Shown: one piece after another, positions 17,319-26,340 of the stretch
How positions within the stretch are numbered: the first letter of the stretch is position 1
Layout of the letters: every line of letters starts with the position of its first letter
Source of the DNA: Pseudomonas sp. H9
Lineage (GTDB): Bacteria; Pseudomonadota; Gammaproteobacteria; Pseudomonadales; Pseudomonadaceae
Direction of reading: 5' to 3'
Assembly: GCF_004353925.1 (NCBI RefSeq)
Contig: NZ_SMOK01000025.1
Location: 23,825 to 87,824, forward strand
DNA length: 64,000 nucleotides
The notes under the pieces: model-generated
Told to the model about the DNA's origin: nothing
The model's database searches: none
Seen by the model: only the letters and a program-made list of their open reading frames with translations
Made by a program: the position numbers and the translations under genes

Positions 17319-17777
17319 GTGTCGAGCAAGCTAGAACAGTTGCAGGCCTTGTTGGCCCCGGTGGTCGAGGCTCTTGGCTATCAATGCTGGGGGATCGAAT
17401 TCATCTCTCAAGGCAAACATTCGGTCCTGCGTATCTATATCGATAAAGAGGACGGCATTTTGGTTGATGACTGCGCAATCGTCAGTCACCAAGCCAGCGC
17501 CATTCTTGATGTAGAAGATCCAATTTCTTCCGAATATACCCTTGAAGTGTCCTCTCCTGGCATGGATCGCCCACTGTTCACTTTGGAACAGTACGCTTCG
17601 CATGCCGGCGAACAAGTGAAGATCAAGCTGCGCACGCCCTTTGAAGGTCGTCGTAACTTTCAGGGCCTTCTCCGCGGCGTGGAGGACCAGGATGTGGTTG
17701 TTCAGGTAGACAACCAAGAATTCCTGTTGCCGATCGATTCGATCGACAAGGCCAACATTATTCCCAGTTTTGACTGA
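17319..17777 (+). CDS. rimP: Ribosome maturation factor RimP
   Basis: Starting at the GTG at 17319 gives 152 residues beginning (M)SSKLEQLQALLAPVVEALGY, the usual length in Pseudomonas, with a GAGG ribosome site about 9 bp upstream. An earlier in-frame start would add 17 residues of no recognised similarity. The body contains ISSEYTLEVSSPGMDRPLFT, the RimP signature, and a C-terminal Sm-like domain. It is needed for 30S assembly and is first in the rimP-nusA-infB-rbfA-truB-rpsO-pnp series. Confidence 0.96.
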   Translation: MSSKLEQLQALLAPVVEALGYQCWGIEFISQGKHSVLRIYIDKEDGILVDDCAIVSHQASAILDVEDPISSEYTLEVSSPGMDRPLFTLEQYASHAGEQVKIKLRTPFEGRRNFQGLLRGVEDQDVVVQVDNQEFLLPIDSIDKANIIPSFD

Positions 17778-17836
17778 GACGTGCCGGATCTCGCGGACCG
17801 CGCGGATCCAATGGCTTGCGAAAGGCGAGGCGTACG

Positions 17837-19318
17837 ATGAGCAAAGAAGTACTGCTGGTTGTTGAGTCGGTATCCAACGAAAAGGGCGTACCGGCCGGCG
17901 TAATTTTTGAAGCGCTGGAAGTGGCACTGGCCACTGCAACCAAAAAACGTTTTGACGACGAAGTCGACCTGCGTGTGGAAATCAACCGCCACACCGGTAG
18001 CTATGAAACCTTCCGTCGCTGGACAGTCGTCGAGGAAAAGGATCTGGACGATCCGGCTATTGAAGTTTGGCCGGCCAAGATCAAAGACACTCACCCTGAG
18101 GCTAAAGTCGGCGACGTGATCGAAGAGAAGATCGAGTCGATCGAATTCGGCCGTATTGCTGCCCAGACCGCCAAGCAAGTCATTGTCCAGAAGGTCCGTG
18201 AAGCCGAGCGCGCTCAAGTGGTCGATGCTTACCGCGAGCGTCTGGGTGAGATCATCTCCGGTACCGTCAAGAAGGTCACGCGTGACAACGTCATCGTTGA
18301 CCTGGGCAACAACGCCGAGGCGCTGCTTGCTCGTGAAGATATCATCTCCCGCGAGACATTCCGGGTCGGTGTGCGCCTGCGCGCCCTGCTCAAGGAAATC
18401 CGCACCGAGAACCGTGGCCCGCAGCTGATCCTGTCGCGTACTGCGCCGCAGATGCTGATCGAACTGTTCCGCATCGAAGTGCCGGAAATCGCCGAGGGCC
18501 TGATCGAAGTCATGGCCGCGTCCCGTGATCCGGGTTCGCGTGCCAAAATCGCCGTACGCTCCAAAGACAAGCGCATTGACCCGCAAGGTGCCTGTATCGG
18601 CATGCGTGGTTCGCGCGTCCAGGCAGTGTCCGGTGAACTGGGCGGCGAACGTGTAGATATCGTCCTGTGGGACGACAACCCTGCACAGTTCGTCATCAAC
18701 GCAATGTCGCCGGCTGAAGTCGCGGCGATCATCGTCGATGAAGATGCCCACGCCATGGACATCGCTGTGGGTGCAGACAACCTGGCCCAGGCGATTGGTC
18801 GTGGTGGCCAAAACGTGCGTCTTGCCAGCCAGTTGACCGGCTGGACCCTGAACGTGATGACCGAATCGGACATCCAGGCCAAGCAGCAAGCTGAAACCGG
18901 TGACATCCTGCGCAACTTCATCGACGAGCTGGAAGTCGACGAAGAGCTGGCACAGGTGCTGGTCGATGAAGGCTTCACCAGCCTGGAAGAGATTGCCTAC
19001 GTACCGTTGGAAGAAATGCTCAACATCGACGGCTTTGACGAGGAAATCGTCAATGAGCTTCGTGCTCGCGCCAAGGATCGCTTGTTGACCAAAGCCATCG
19101 CTACTGAGGAAAAGCTGGCAGACGCCCATCCGGCCGAAGACCTGCTCTCGCTTGAGGGTATGGACAAGGATCTGGCGGCGGAACTGGCGGTGCGCGGCGT
19201 AGTTACCCGCGAAGACCTGGCCGAGCAGTCGATTGACGACCTGCTCGACATCGACGGCATCGACGAAGAGCGTGCCGGCAAGTTGATCATGGCCGCCCGA
19301 GCCCACTGGTTCGAGTAA
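17837..19318 (+). CDS. nusA: Transcription termination/antitermination factor NusA
   Basis: Starting at the ATG at 17837 (MSKEVLLVVESVSNEKGVP) gives 493 residues. The order is an N-terminal RNA polymerase-binding domain, an S1 domain around 135-200 (GEIISGTVKKVTRDNVIVDL), two KH domains (GACIGMRGSRVQAV and QAIGRGGQNVRLAS) and two C-terminal acidic helix-hairpin-helix repeats (EEMLNIDGFDEEIVNELR and DDLLDIDGIDEERAG). It controls pausing, termination and rRNA antitermination. It is 27 bp upstream of infB. Confidence 0.98.
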   Translation: MSKEVLLVVESVSNEKGVPAGVIFEALEVALATATKKRFDDEVDLRVEINRHTGSYETFRRWTVVEEKDLDDPAIEVWPAKIKDTHPEAKVGDVIEEKIESIEFGRIAAQTAKQVIVQKVREAERAQVVDAYRERLGEIISGTVKKVTRDNVIVDLGNNAEALLAREDIISRETFRVGVRLRALLKEIRTENRGPQLILSRTAPQMLIELFRIEVPEIAEGLIEVMAASRDPGSRAKIAVRSKDKRIDPQGACIGMRGSRVQAVSGELGGERVDIVLWDDNPAQFVINAMSPAEVAAIIVDEDAHAMDIAVGADNLAQAIGRGGQNVRLASQLTGWTLNVMTESDIQAKQQAETGDILRNFIDELEVDEELAQVLVDEGFTSLEEIAYVPLEEMLNIDGFDEEIVNELRARAKDRLLTKAIATEEKLADAHPAEDLLSLEGMDKDLAAELAVRGVVTREDLAEQSIDDLLDIDGIDEERAGKLIMAARAHWFE

Positions 19319-19345
19319 TTAGGCGCGGCCTGAGGAGAGAAGTGC

Positions 19346-21862
19346 ATGACGCAAGTCACGGTGAAAGAATTGGCCCAAGAGGTCGCTGCACCGGTAGAGC
19401 GCCTGCTGCAGCAGATGCGTGAGGCAGGTCTGCCGCACACCGACGCCGGTCAGGTAGTGACCGACAATGAGAAGCAGGCTCTGCTGGCTCATTTGAAGAG
19501 CAGCCACAAGGCGAAAGTGGAAGAACCGCGCAAGATTACCTTGCAGCGCAAGACCACCAGCACCCTGCGTGTTGCCGGTAGCAAAAGCATCAGCGTAGAA
19601 GTACGCAAGAAGAAGGTATTCGTTCAGCGCAGCCCGGAAGAAATCCAGGCCGAGCAGAAGCGTGAGCTGGAAGAGCGCCGTGCAGCCGAGAATGCTGCGC
19701 GTGAAAAAGCCGACGCTGAAGCACGTCAACGTGCCGAAGAAGAAGCCCGCCGTCAGGCTCCGGCCGCACCAGCAGCCCCTGCTGCACCTGCGGCTGCTGC
19801 TCCGGTTGCCCCGGCGCCTGCCCCGGTGATCGAGGCTGCCGAAGCCGCTCCGGCGCCGGTTGCCGAGCGCAAGAAAGACGATGCGCGTCGCAACGACAAG
19901 TCGCGTGACGAAGAGCGTCGTGGCGGTGAGCGCCGCAACGAAGCACCGCGCGTTTCGGTCAAGGTCAAGGAAAAGGAAAAGGCGCCAACGCCGCGTGCTG
20001 CTCCGCGTACCACCGACGAGGAAAGCGATGGCTTCCGTCGCGGCGGTCGTGGCAAAAGCAAGCCGAAGAAGCGTAACGCCCACGGCTTCCAGAGCCCGAC
20101 TGGCCCAGTCATTCGTGACGTGCAGATCGGCGAGACCATCACGGTTTCCGACCTGGCGAACCAGATGTCCGTCAAGGGCGCCGAAGTCGTCAAGTTCATG
20201 TTCAAGCTGGGTACTCCAGTCACCATCAACCAGGTGCTCGACCAGGAGACCGCACAGCTGGTCGCCGAAGAGCTGGGCCACAAGGTCACCCTGATCAGCG
20301 ACACCGCCCTGGAAGACTCCCTGGCTGAATCGCTGAAGTTTGAAGGCGAGACCGAGACCCGTGCACCGGTTGTGACCGTAATGGGTCACGTTGACCATGG
20401 TAAAACCTCGCTGCTCGACTATATCCGTCGTGCCAAGGTCGCTGCCGGCGAAGCCGGTGGTATCACCCAGCACATCGGTGCTTACCACGTAGAAACCGAC
20501 CGCGGTATGGTCACGTTCCTCGACACCCCGGGCCACGCAGCGTTTACCGCCATGCGTGCACGTGGTGCCAAGGCCACCGACATCGTGATCCTCGTGGTCG
20601 CGGCGGACGATGGTGTGATGCCGCAAACCCGTGAAGCTGTCCAGCACGCCAAGGCTGCTGGTGTTCCACTGGTTGTTGCAGTGAACAAGATCGACAAGCC
20701 AGGTGCTGACCTCGATCGCATCCGTAACGAACTGTCCGTCGAAGGCGTAACGTCTGAGGACTGGGGTGGAGACACGCCGTTCGTCAAGGTTTCCGCGAAG
20801 ATGGGTACTGGTGTCGACGAACTGCTCGAAGCGGTACTGCTGCAAGCCGAGATCCTTGAGCTCAAGGCCACCCCATCGGCTCCAGGCCGTGGTGTTGTCG
20901 TTGAATCGCGTCTGGACAAAGGCCGCGGTCCAGTAGCTACCGTGCTGGTTCAAGACGGTACCCTGCGTCAGGGCGATATGGTTCTGTGTGGTTCGAACTA
21001 CGGCCGTGTACGTGCCATGCTCGACGAAAACGGCAAGCCTGTTAAAGAAGCCGGCCCAGCCATTCCGGTCGAGATCCTCGGCCTGGACGGTACCCCGGAT
21101 GCGGGTGACGAGCTGTCGGTAGTGGCGGACGAGAAGAAAGCCCGTGAAGTTGCCCTGTTCCGTCAAGGCAAGTTCCGTGAAGTCAAACTGGCTCGCGCAC
21201 ATGCTGGCAAACTCGAAAACATCTTCGAGAGCATGGGCCAGGAAGAGAAGAAGACCCTCAACATCGTTCTCAAGACCGATGTACGAGGCACGCTCGAAGC
21301 GCTGCAGGGCTCCCTGGGTGGCCTGGGCAACGACGAAGTGCAGGTGCGTGTGATCGGCGGCGGTGTCGGTGGTATCACCGAAAGCGACGCTAACCTGGCA
21401 CTGGCTTCCAATGCAGTACTGTTCGGCTTCAACGTGCGTGCCGATGCCGGCGCGCGCAAGATCGTCGAACAGGAAGGTCTGGATATGCGTTACTACAACG
21501 TGATCTACGACATCATTGAAGACGTCAAGAAAGCCCTCACCGGTATGCTCGGTAGCGATGTCCGCGAGAACATCCTGGGCGTTGCCGAAGTGCGTGACGT
21601 GTTCCGTTCGCCGAAGTTCGGCGCCATCGCTGGCTGTATGGTCATCGAGGGTACCGTGTACCGCAACCGTCCGATCCGCGTACTGCGCGAAGACGTGGTG
21701 ATCTTCGAAGGCGAGCTGGAATCGCTGCGTCGCTTCAAAGACGATGCCTCCGAAGTGCGTAACGGCATGGAGTGCGGTATCGGCGTGAAGAGCTACAACG
21801 ACGTCAAAGTCGGCGACAAGATCGAAGTCTTCGAGAAAGTCCAAGTGGCTCGTACGCTCTAA
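19346..21862 (+). CDS. infB: Translation initiation factor IF-2
   Basis: The protein has 838 residues. After an IF2 N-terminal subdomain comes a long charged, Ala/Pro-rich linker (about residues 90-240, with APAAPAAPAAAAPVAPAPAP and many KR/RR/EE runs). The G domain carries G1 GHVDHGKTSLLD, G3 DTPGHAAF and G4 NKIDKP, followed by domains II-IV that bind fMet-tRNA. It recruits the initiator tRNA, whose gene lies 2.2 kb upstream. The linker's codon repetition makes long spurious frames on both strands. Confidence 0.98.
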   Translation: MTQVTVKELAQEVAAPVERLLQQMREAGLPHTDAGQVVTDNEKQALLAHLKSSHKAKVEEPRKITLQRKTTSTLRVAGSKSISVEVRKKKVFVQRSPEEIQAEQKRELEERRAAENAAREKADAEARQRAEEEARRQAPAAPAAPAAPAAAAPVAPAPAPVIEAAEAAPAPVAERKKDDARRNDKSRDEERRGGERRNEAPRVSVKVKEKEKAPTPRAAPRTTDEESDGFRRGGRGKSKPKKRNAHGFQSPTGPVIRDVQIGETITVSDLANQMSVKGAEVVKFMFKLGTPVTINQVLDQETAQLVAEELGHKVTLISDTALEDSLAESLKFEGETETRAPVVTVMGHVDHGKTSLLDYIRRAKVAAGEAGGITQHIGAYHVETDRGMVTFLDTPGHAAFTAMRARGAKATDIVILVVAADDGVMPQTREAVQHAKAAGVPLVVAVNKIDKPGADLDRIRNELSVEGVTSEDWGGDTPFVKVSAKMGTGVDELLEAVLLQAEILELKATPSAPGRGVVVESRLDKGRGPVATVLVQDGTLRQGDMVLCGSNYGRVRAMLDENGKPVKEAGPAIPVEILGLDGTPDAGDELSVVADEKKAREVALFRQGKFREVKLARAHAGKLENIFESMGQEEKKTLNIVLKTDVRGTLEALQGSLGGLGNDEVQVRVIGGGVGGITESDANLALASNAVLFGFNVRADAGARKIVEQEGLDMRYYNVIYDIIEDVKKALTGMLGSDVRENILGVAEVRDVFRSPKFGAIAGCMVIEGTVYRNRPIRVLREDVVIFEGELESLRRFKDDASEVRNGMECGIGVKSYNDVKVGDKIEVFEKVQVARTL

Positions 21863-21923
21863 GCATCGAGCATGGGAGATGCGAAACGCCCGTCACACGG
21901 CGGTCGTCAGCGCCTCTGAACGC

Positions 21924-21957
21924 AACGCCCGATCAGGCCTCCGCCTGGTCGGGCGTT
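21924..21957 (+). other. Strong 15-bp stem-loop between infB and rbfA
   Basis: AACGCCCGATCAGGC and GCCTGGTCGGGCGTT pair over 15 bp with one G-U and a short loop. Only TTT follows, so termination would be weak. A processing or stability element inside the operon is as likely. Confidence 0.6.
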
Positions 21958-21983
21958 TGCCGCTTTAGTTACAGGTAGCAAAA

Positions 21984-22382
21984 ATGGCAAAAGAATATAG
22001 CCGTACCCAACGCATTGGCGATCAGATGCAGCGTGAGCTGGCGCAATTGATTCGTCGCGAAGTCAAAGATCCACGTGTCGGCCTGGTGACCATCACCGCT
22101 GTCGACGTTAGCCGCGATGTTGGTCACGCCAAGGTGTACATCACTGTGATGGGCGCGGACGGTACTGAAGACATCAAGCAAAGCCTCAAGGTGCTCAACG
22201 CCGCTGCAGGTTTCCTGCGTATGCAATTGGGCAAGGAAATGAAATTGCGCAGCGTGCCGCAACTGCACTTCCATTACGACGAAAGCGTTACCCGCGGTGC
22301 CCACCTGTCGGCACTGATCGAGCGTGCAGTTGCCGAAGACAACCTGCACCAGGACGCCGATACTCCGGACACCAAGGAGTAA
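21984..22382 (+). CDS. rbfA: Ribosome-binding factor A
   Basis: The 132-residue KH-fold protein (MAKEYSRTQRIGDQMQRELAQ) has the RbfA motifs RREVKDPRVGLVTITAVDVS and LRSVPQLHFHYDES. It binds the 5' part of 16S rRNA during late 30S maturation. It is 3 bp upstream of truB and in the same operon. Confidence 0.97.
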   Translation: MAKEYSRTQRIGDQMQRELAQLIRREVKDPRVGLVTITAVDVSRDVGHAKVYITVMGADGTEDIKQSLKVLNAAAGFLRMQLGKEMKLRSVPQLHFHYDESVTRGAHLSALIERAVAEDNLHQDADTPDTKE

Positions 22383-22385
22383 GCG

Positions 22386-23303
22386 GTGGCCCAGGTCAAA
22401 CGAATTCGTCGTAACGTCAGCGGTATCATTCTGCTCGACAAGCCGTTGGGCTTTACTTCCAACGCTGCCTTGCAGAAGGTTCGCTGGCTCCTCAATGCCG
22501 AGAAGGCCGGCCATACCGGCAGTCTCGACCCGTTGGCCAGTGGCGTGCTGCCACTGTGCTTCGGTGAGGCCACCAAGTTTTCCCAGTACCTGCTCGACTC
22601 CGACAAGGGGTACGAGACGGTGATGCAACTGGGGCAGACCACCACCACGGGCGACGCCGAAGGTGAGGTGCTGCAAACCCGCGATGTGACCGTTGGTCGC
22701 GCCGAAATTGAAGCGGTTCTGCCACAATTTCGTGGTGAAATCAGTCAGATACCGCCGATGTACTCGGCCCTCAAGCGCGATGGTCAGCCGTTGTACAAGC
22801 TGGCGCGTGCAGGGGAAGTAGTGGAGCGTGAAGCGCGTTCTGTTACTATTAACCGCTTGGAGCTGCTCGAGTGCGACGGCACCCGGGTTCGCCTCTCGGT
22901 TGGTTGCAGTAAAGGTACCTACATCCGCACTCTGGTCGAAGACATCGGCGAGCTGTTGGGATGTGGCGCCTATGTTGCCGAATTGCGTCGTACTCACGCC
23001 GGGCCGTTCGAGCTGGCACAGACCGTGACCCTCGAAGAACTCGAAGCGGTCCACGCTGAAGGTGGCAATGAAGCGGTAGATCGCTTCCTGATGCCTTCCG
23101 ACAGCGGTCTGCAAGACTGGCCTTTGCTGCAGTTCTCCGAGCACAGTGCGTTTTACTGGCTGCATGGTCAGCCGGTCAGAGCCCCCGATGCGCCGAAGTT
23201 CGGTATGGTCCGGGTGCAAGATCACAACGGTCGCTTCATCGGTATCGGTGAAGTGAGCGAAGACGGGCGCATTGCGCCACGTCGACTGATTCGGTCGGAA
23301 TGA
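22386..23303 (+). CDS. truB: tRNA pseudouridine-55 synthase
   Basis: This 305-residue protein starts at GTG. The catalytic Asp lies in HTGSLDPLASGVLPL near residue 43. Other motifs are QIPPMYSALKRDGQPLYKLAR and VGCSKGTYIRTLVEDIG. A short C-terminal PUA-like region follows. It makes the invariant pseudouridine 55 in the T loop. It is separated from rpsO by a structured 153-bp leader. Confidence 0.98.
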   Translation: MAQVKRIRRNVSGIILLDKPLGFTSNAALQKVRWLLNAEKAGHTGSLDPLASGVLPLCFGEATKFSQYLLDSDKGYETVMQLGQTTTTGDAEGEVLQTRDVTVGRAEIEAVLPQFRGEISQIPPMYSALKRDGQPLYKLARAGEVVEREARSVTINRLELLECDGTRVRLSVGCSKGTYIRTLVEDIGELLGCGAYVAELRRTHAGPFELAQTVTLEELEAVHAEGGNEAVDRFLMPSDSGLQDWPLLQFSEHSAFYWLHGQPVRAPDAPKFGMVRVQDHNGRFIGIGEVSEDGRIAPRRLIRSE

Positions 23304-23363
23304 TCGAAACCTTCAGTAGCAGGCTACGGCCTGGTGCTGGTGGTAAAGAGGATGGCTGTTAAT

Positions 23364-23437
23364 AGGCATGGTCATGCCTCACTTTATGAATACAGGGATT
23401 TGTCCCTGGCCTATTGGAAACCGTTTGTTCGGTTTCC
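23364..23437 (+). promoter_or_regulatory. rpsO leader with three successive hairpins
   Basis: Hairpins at 23364-23379 (AGGCATG/CATGCCT), 23393-23408 (CAGGGA/TCCCTG) and 23416-23437 (GGAAACCG/CGGTTTCC) end 10 bp before the rpsO ribosome site. In E. coli, S15 represses its own translation through leader structures. The same type of control is inferred here. Confidence 0.55.
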
Positions 23438-23456
23438 CTTGATTTGGAGAAGCCAG

Positions 23457-23726
23457 ATGGCACTCAGCGTTGAAGAAAAAGCTCAGATCGTTGCCGACTA
23501 CCAGCAAGCTGCCGGTGACACCGGTAGCCCAGAAGTGCAAGTTGCACTGCTGACCGCCAACATCAACAAGCTGCAAGGCCACTTCAAGGCCAACGGCAAA
23601 GACCACCACTCCCGTCGTGGTCTGATCCGTATGGTTAACCAGCGTCGTAAGCTGCTGGACTACCTGAAGGGCAAAGACACCACTCGTTACAGCGCCCTGA
23701 TCGGTCGCCTGGGTCTGCGTCGCTAA
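23457..23726 (+). CDS. rpsO: Ribosomal protein S15
   Basis: Starting at the ATG at 23457 gives 89 residues (MALSVEEKAQIVADYQQAAG), the family length. The frame is open for 41 codons upstream, but that stretch is the structured leader. Conserved S15 motifs are DTGSPEVQVALLTANINKLQ and HHSRRGLIRMVNQRRKLLDY. It binds the 16S central domain. It is followed by a long hairpin and pnp. Confidence 0.99.
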   Translation: MALSVEEKAQIVADYQQAAGDTGSPEVQVALLTANINKLQGHFKANGKDHHSRRGLIRMVNQRRKLLDYLKGKDTTRYSALIGRLGLRR

Positions 23727-23750
23727 TAGCGGCCTGGCCAGTGGTGTGCA

Positions 23751-23806
23751 CGGCGTGCTGCATTCATCGCTTCCGGTGCCTGGCATCGGAAGCGATGAGC
23801 ACGCCG
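23751..23806 (+). promoter_or_regulatory. Long bulged stem between rpsO and pnp, probable RNase III site
   Basis: A 20-bp stem has two perfect helices: 23751-23759 with 23798-23806, and 23765-23775 with 23787-23797. They are separated by a 5-nt one-sided bulge and close an 11-nt loop. There is no T-tract. In E. coli, RNase III cuts an equivalent stem in the pnp leader and PNPase then represses its own mRNA. The same arrangement is inferred here. Confidence 0.75.
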
Positions 23807-23976
23807 CGCGTATCTATGAGGTTGGCTGTCTGTCTCGTCTGAGCGGTTTACCGCGAGGGCTGGGCAGGCTCCCAACCTCTAGTTTTATCTGGACTGCCAA
23901 CAGGGCCGATTCCCTGTGCTGCCCAAGAATTCGTAAGAACCAGTTCCCCCAGAGCCACTGAAGAAGGTAGGAAACC

Positions 23977-26082
23977 GTGAACCCGGTAATCAAGAAATTC
24001 CAGTTCGGTCAATCGACCGTTACCCTCGAGACGGGCCGTATTGCCCGTCAAGCGTCCGGCGCCGTATTGGTCACCGTCGACAACGATGTCACCGTACTGG
24101 TGACCGTGGTCGGTGCCAAGCAGGCCGATCCAGGCAAAGGCTTCTTCCCCCTGTCTGTTCACTATCAGGAAAAGACCTACGCCGCCGGTAAGATCCCTGG
24201 TGGTTTCTTCAAGCGTGAAGGCCGTCCTTCCGAGAAAGAAACCCTGACCTCGCGCCTGATCGACCGTCCGATCCGTCCGCTGTTCCCAGAAGGTTTCATG
24301 AACGAAGTGCAGGTTGTCTGCACCGTCGTTTCCACCAGCAAGAAGACCGATCCGGACATCGCTGCGATGATCGGTACCTCGGCCGCCCTGGCTATCTCCG
24401 GCATTCCATTCGAAGGCCCGATCGGCGCCGCGCGCGTTGCTTTCCACGAAAGCACCGGCTACCTGCTGAACCCGACTTACGAGCAACTGGCTGCTTCGAG
24501 CCTGGACATGGTCGTTGCTGGTACTTCCGACGCTGTACTGATGGTTGAGTCGGAAGCCAAAGAGCTGACTGAAGACCAGATGCTGGGCGCTGTACTGTTC
24601 GCTCACGATGAATTCCAGGCTGTAATCCAGGCTGTCAAAGAGCTGGCTGCCGAAGCTGGCAAGCCGACCTGGGACTGGAAGCCTGCTGCTGCCAACACCG
24701 AACTGTTCAACGCCATCCGCGCTGAGTTCGGCGAAGCCGTTTCCCAGGGTTACACCATCACCGTCAAGGCCGACCGCTACGCGCGCCTGGGCGAGCTGCG
24801 TGACCAAGCTGTTGCCAAGTTCTCCGGTGAAGAAGGTCAGCCATCGGCTGGCGAAGTCAAAGAGATCTTCGGTGAAATCGAATACCGCACCGTTCGCGAA
24901 AACATCGTTAACGGCAAGCCACGTATCGACGGCCGTGATACCAAGACTGTTCGTCCGCTGAACATCGAAGTCGGTGTTCTGCCAAAAACTCACGGTTCGG
25001 CTCTGTTCACCCGTGGCGAAACCCAGGCTCTGGTCGTTGCGACCTTGGGTACTGCCCGTGACGCTCAGCTGCTGGACACCCTCGAAGGCGAGAAGAAAGA
25101 CCCCTTCATGCTGCACTACAACTTCCCTCCGTTCTCGGTGGGCGAGTGTGGCCGCATGGGCGGTGCTGGTCGTCGCGAAATCGGCCACGGCCGTCTGGCC
25201 CGCCGCTCGGTTCAGGCCATGCTGCCTGCAGCTGACGTGTTCCCGTACACCATCCGCGTCGTATCGGAAATCACCGAGTCCAACGGTTCCAGCTCCATGG
25301 CTTCGGTTTGCGGTGCTTCCCTGGCTCTGATGGACGCTGGCGTACCGATGAAGGCTCCAGTTGCCGGTATCGCCATGGGTCTGGTTAAAGAAGGCGAGAA
25401 GTTCGCTGTTCTGACCGACATCCTCGGTGACGAAGACCACCTGGGCGATATGGACTTCAAAGTGGCCGGTACCGCTAAAGGTGTTACCGCGCTGCAGATG
25501 GACATCAAGATCAACGGCATCACCGAAGAAATCATGGAAATCGCCCTGGGCCAAGCCCTGGAAGCGCGCCTGAACATCCTCGGTCAGATGAACCAGATCA
25601 TCGGTCAGTCCCGTAGCGAGCTGTCGGAAAACGCTCCGACCATGATCGCCATGAAGATCGACACCGACAAGATCCGTGATGTTATCGGTAAAGGCGGCGC
25701 GACCATCCGTGCCATCTGCGAAGAAACCAAGGCTTCGATCGATATCGAAGACGACGGTTCGATCAAGATCTTCGGTGAAACCAAAGACGCCGCTGAAGCT
25801 GCTCGTCAGCGCGTACTGAGCATCACCGCAGAAGCCGAGATCGGTAAGATCTACGTCGGTAAAGTCGAGCGCATCGTTGACTTCGGTGCCTTCGTCAACA
25901 TCCTGCCTGGCAAGGATGGTCTGGTTCACATCTCCATGCTGAGCGATGCTCGTGTTGAGAAAGTAACCGACATTCTCAAAGAAGGTCAGGAAGTTGAAGT
26001 ACTGGTACTGGACGTGGACAACCGCGGCCGTATCAAGCTGTCGATCAAAGACGTTGCTGCTGCCAAGGCATCGGGCGTCTAA
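23977..26082 (+). CDS. pnp: Polynucleotide phosphorylase
   Basis: The protein has 701 residues and a GTG start preceded by AAGGTAGG. Two RNase PH domains (the second starting near GRDTKTVRPLNIEVGVLP, with FSVGECGRMGGAGRREIGHG) flank a helical linker. They are followed by a KH domain (IRDVIGKGGATIRAI, about 560-620) and an S1 domain (GKIYVGKVERIVDFGAFVNI) at the C-terminus. It degrades RNA 3' to 5' using phosphate and associates with RNase E. It is the last gene of the rimP operon and ends at an intrinsic terminator. Confidence 0.99.
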   Translation: MNPVIKKFQFGQSTVTLETGRIARQASGAVLVTVDNDVTVLVTVVGAKQADPGKGFFPLSVHYQEKTYAAGKIPGGFFKREGRPSEKETLTSRLIDRPIRPLFPEGFMNEVQVVCTVVSTSKKTDPDIAAMIGTSAALAISGIPFEGPIGAARVAFHESTGYLLNPTYEQLAASSLDMVVAGTSDAVLMVESEAKELTEDQMLGAVLFAHDEFQAVIQAVKELAAEAGKPTWDWKPAAANTELFNAIRAEFGEAVSQGYTITVKADRYARLGELRDQAVAKFSGEEGQPSAGEVKEIFGEIEYRTVRENIVNGKPRIDGRDTKTVRPLNIEVGVLPKTHGSALFTRGETQALVVATLGTARDAQLLDTLEGEKKDPFMLHYNFPPFSVGECGRMGGAGRREIGHGRLARRSVQAMLPAADVFPYTIRVVSEITESNGSSSMASVCGASLALMDAGVPMKAPVAGIAMGLVKEGEKFAVLTDILGDEDHLGDMDFKVAGTAKGVTALQMDIKINGITEEIMEIALGQALEARLNILGQMNQIIGQSRSELSENAPTMIAMKIDTDKIRDVIGKGGATIRAICEETKASIDIEDDGSIKIFGETKDAAEAARQRVLSITAEAEIGKIYVGKVERIVDFGAFVNILPGKDGLVHISMLSDARVEKVTDILKEGQEVEVLVLDVDNRGRIKLSIKDVAAAKASGV

Positions 26083-26096
26083 TCTGACGCGGTAAA

Positions 26097-26124
26097 GAAA
26101 AGGACCCTTCGGGGTCCTTTTTTT
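26097..26124 (+). terminator. Intrinsic terminator after pnp
   Basis: A hairpin of AGGACC(C) and GGGTCCT around a TTCG-type loop is followed by seven T. Confidence 0.9.
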
Positions 26125-26150
26125 ATGTCCGCTACACTGGCTGGGTGGAC

Positions 26151-26195
26151 TTGCATCTTGCACGCAAAATTTTTCCAAGGCTTGCAAATTGCACG
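26151..26195 (+). promoter_or_regulatory. Two direct repeats TTGCANNTTGCACG, possible activator sites
   Basis: TTGCATCTTGCACG (26151-26164) and TTGCAAATTGCACG (26182-26195) match at 12 of 14 positions, and their starts are 31 bp apart, about three helical turns. They lie 78-120 bp upstream of a sigma-54-like promoter. A perfect inverted repeat GTAACTT-CAT-AAGTTAC sits between, at 26210-26226. No binding protein is known to me; the role is inferred. Confidence 0.45.
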
Positions 26196-26258
26196 ACCAC
26201 GGTTTTTTCGTAACTTCATAAGTTACTGATTTAAAAGGATTTAATTTTATGGAAAAGC

Positions 26259-26274
26259 TGGCACAGGCCCTGCA
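26259..26274 (+). promoter_or_regulatory. Sigma-54-like promoter of the BON-domain gene
   Basis: TGGCAC, 5 bp, CTGCA reads TGGCACAGGCCCTGCA and differs from the -24/-12 consensus (TGGCACRNNNNTTGCW) at one position, with exact GG-GC spacing. The expected start is near 26285, 56 bp before the ATG. An alternative sigma-70 reading (TTGCAC 26190, TAACTT 26211) exists upstream. Confidence 0.5.
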
Positions 26275-26340
26275 ATAGTACTTGCACCCCTGCTGCCAGG
26301 ACTTACGGCGCAGACTTTTCGAAAAACAGGAGTGTCTCGT

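Noticed and set aside
19319..21844. 841-codon open frame antisense to infB
   Set aside because: The low-complexity translation reflects the reversed A/P/E/K-rich linker of IF-2.
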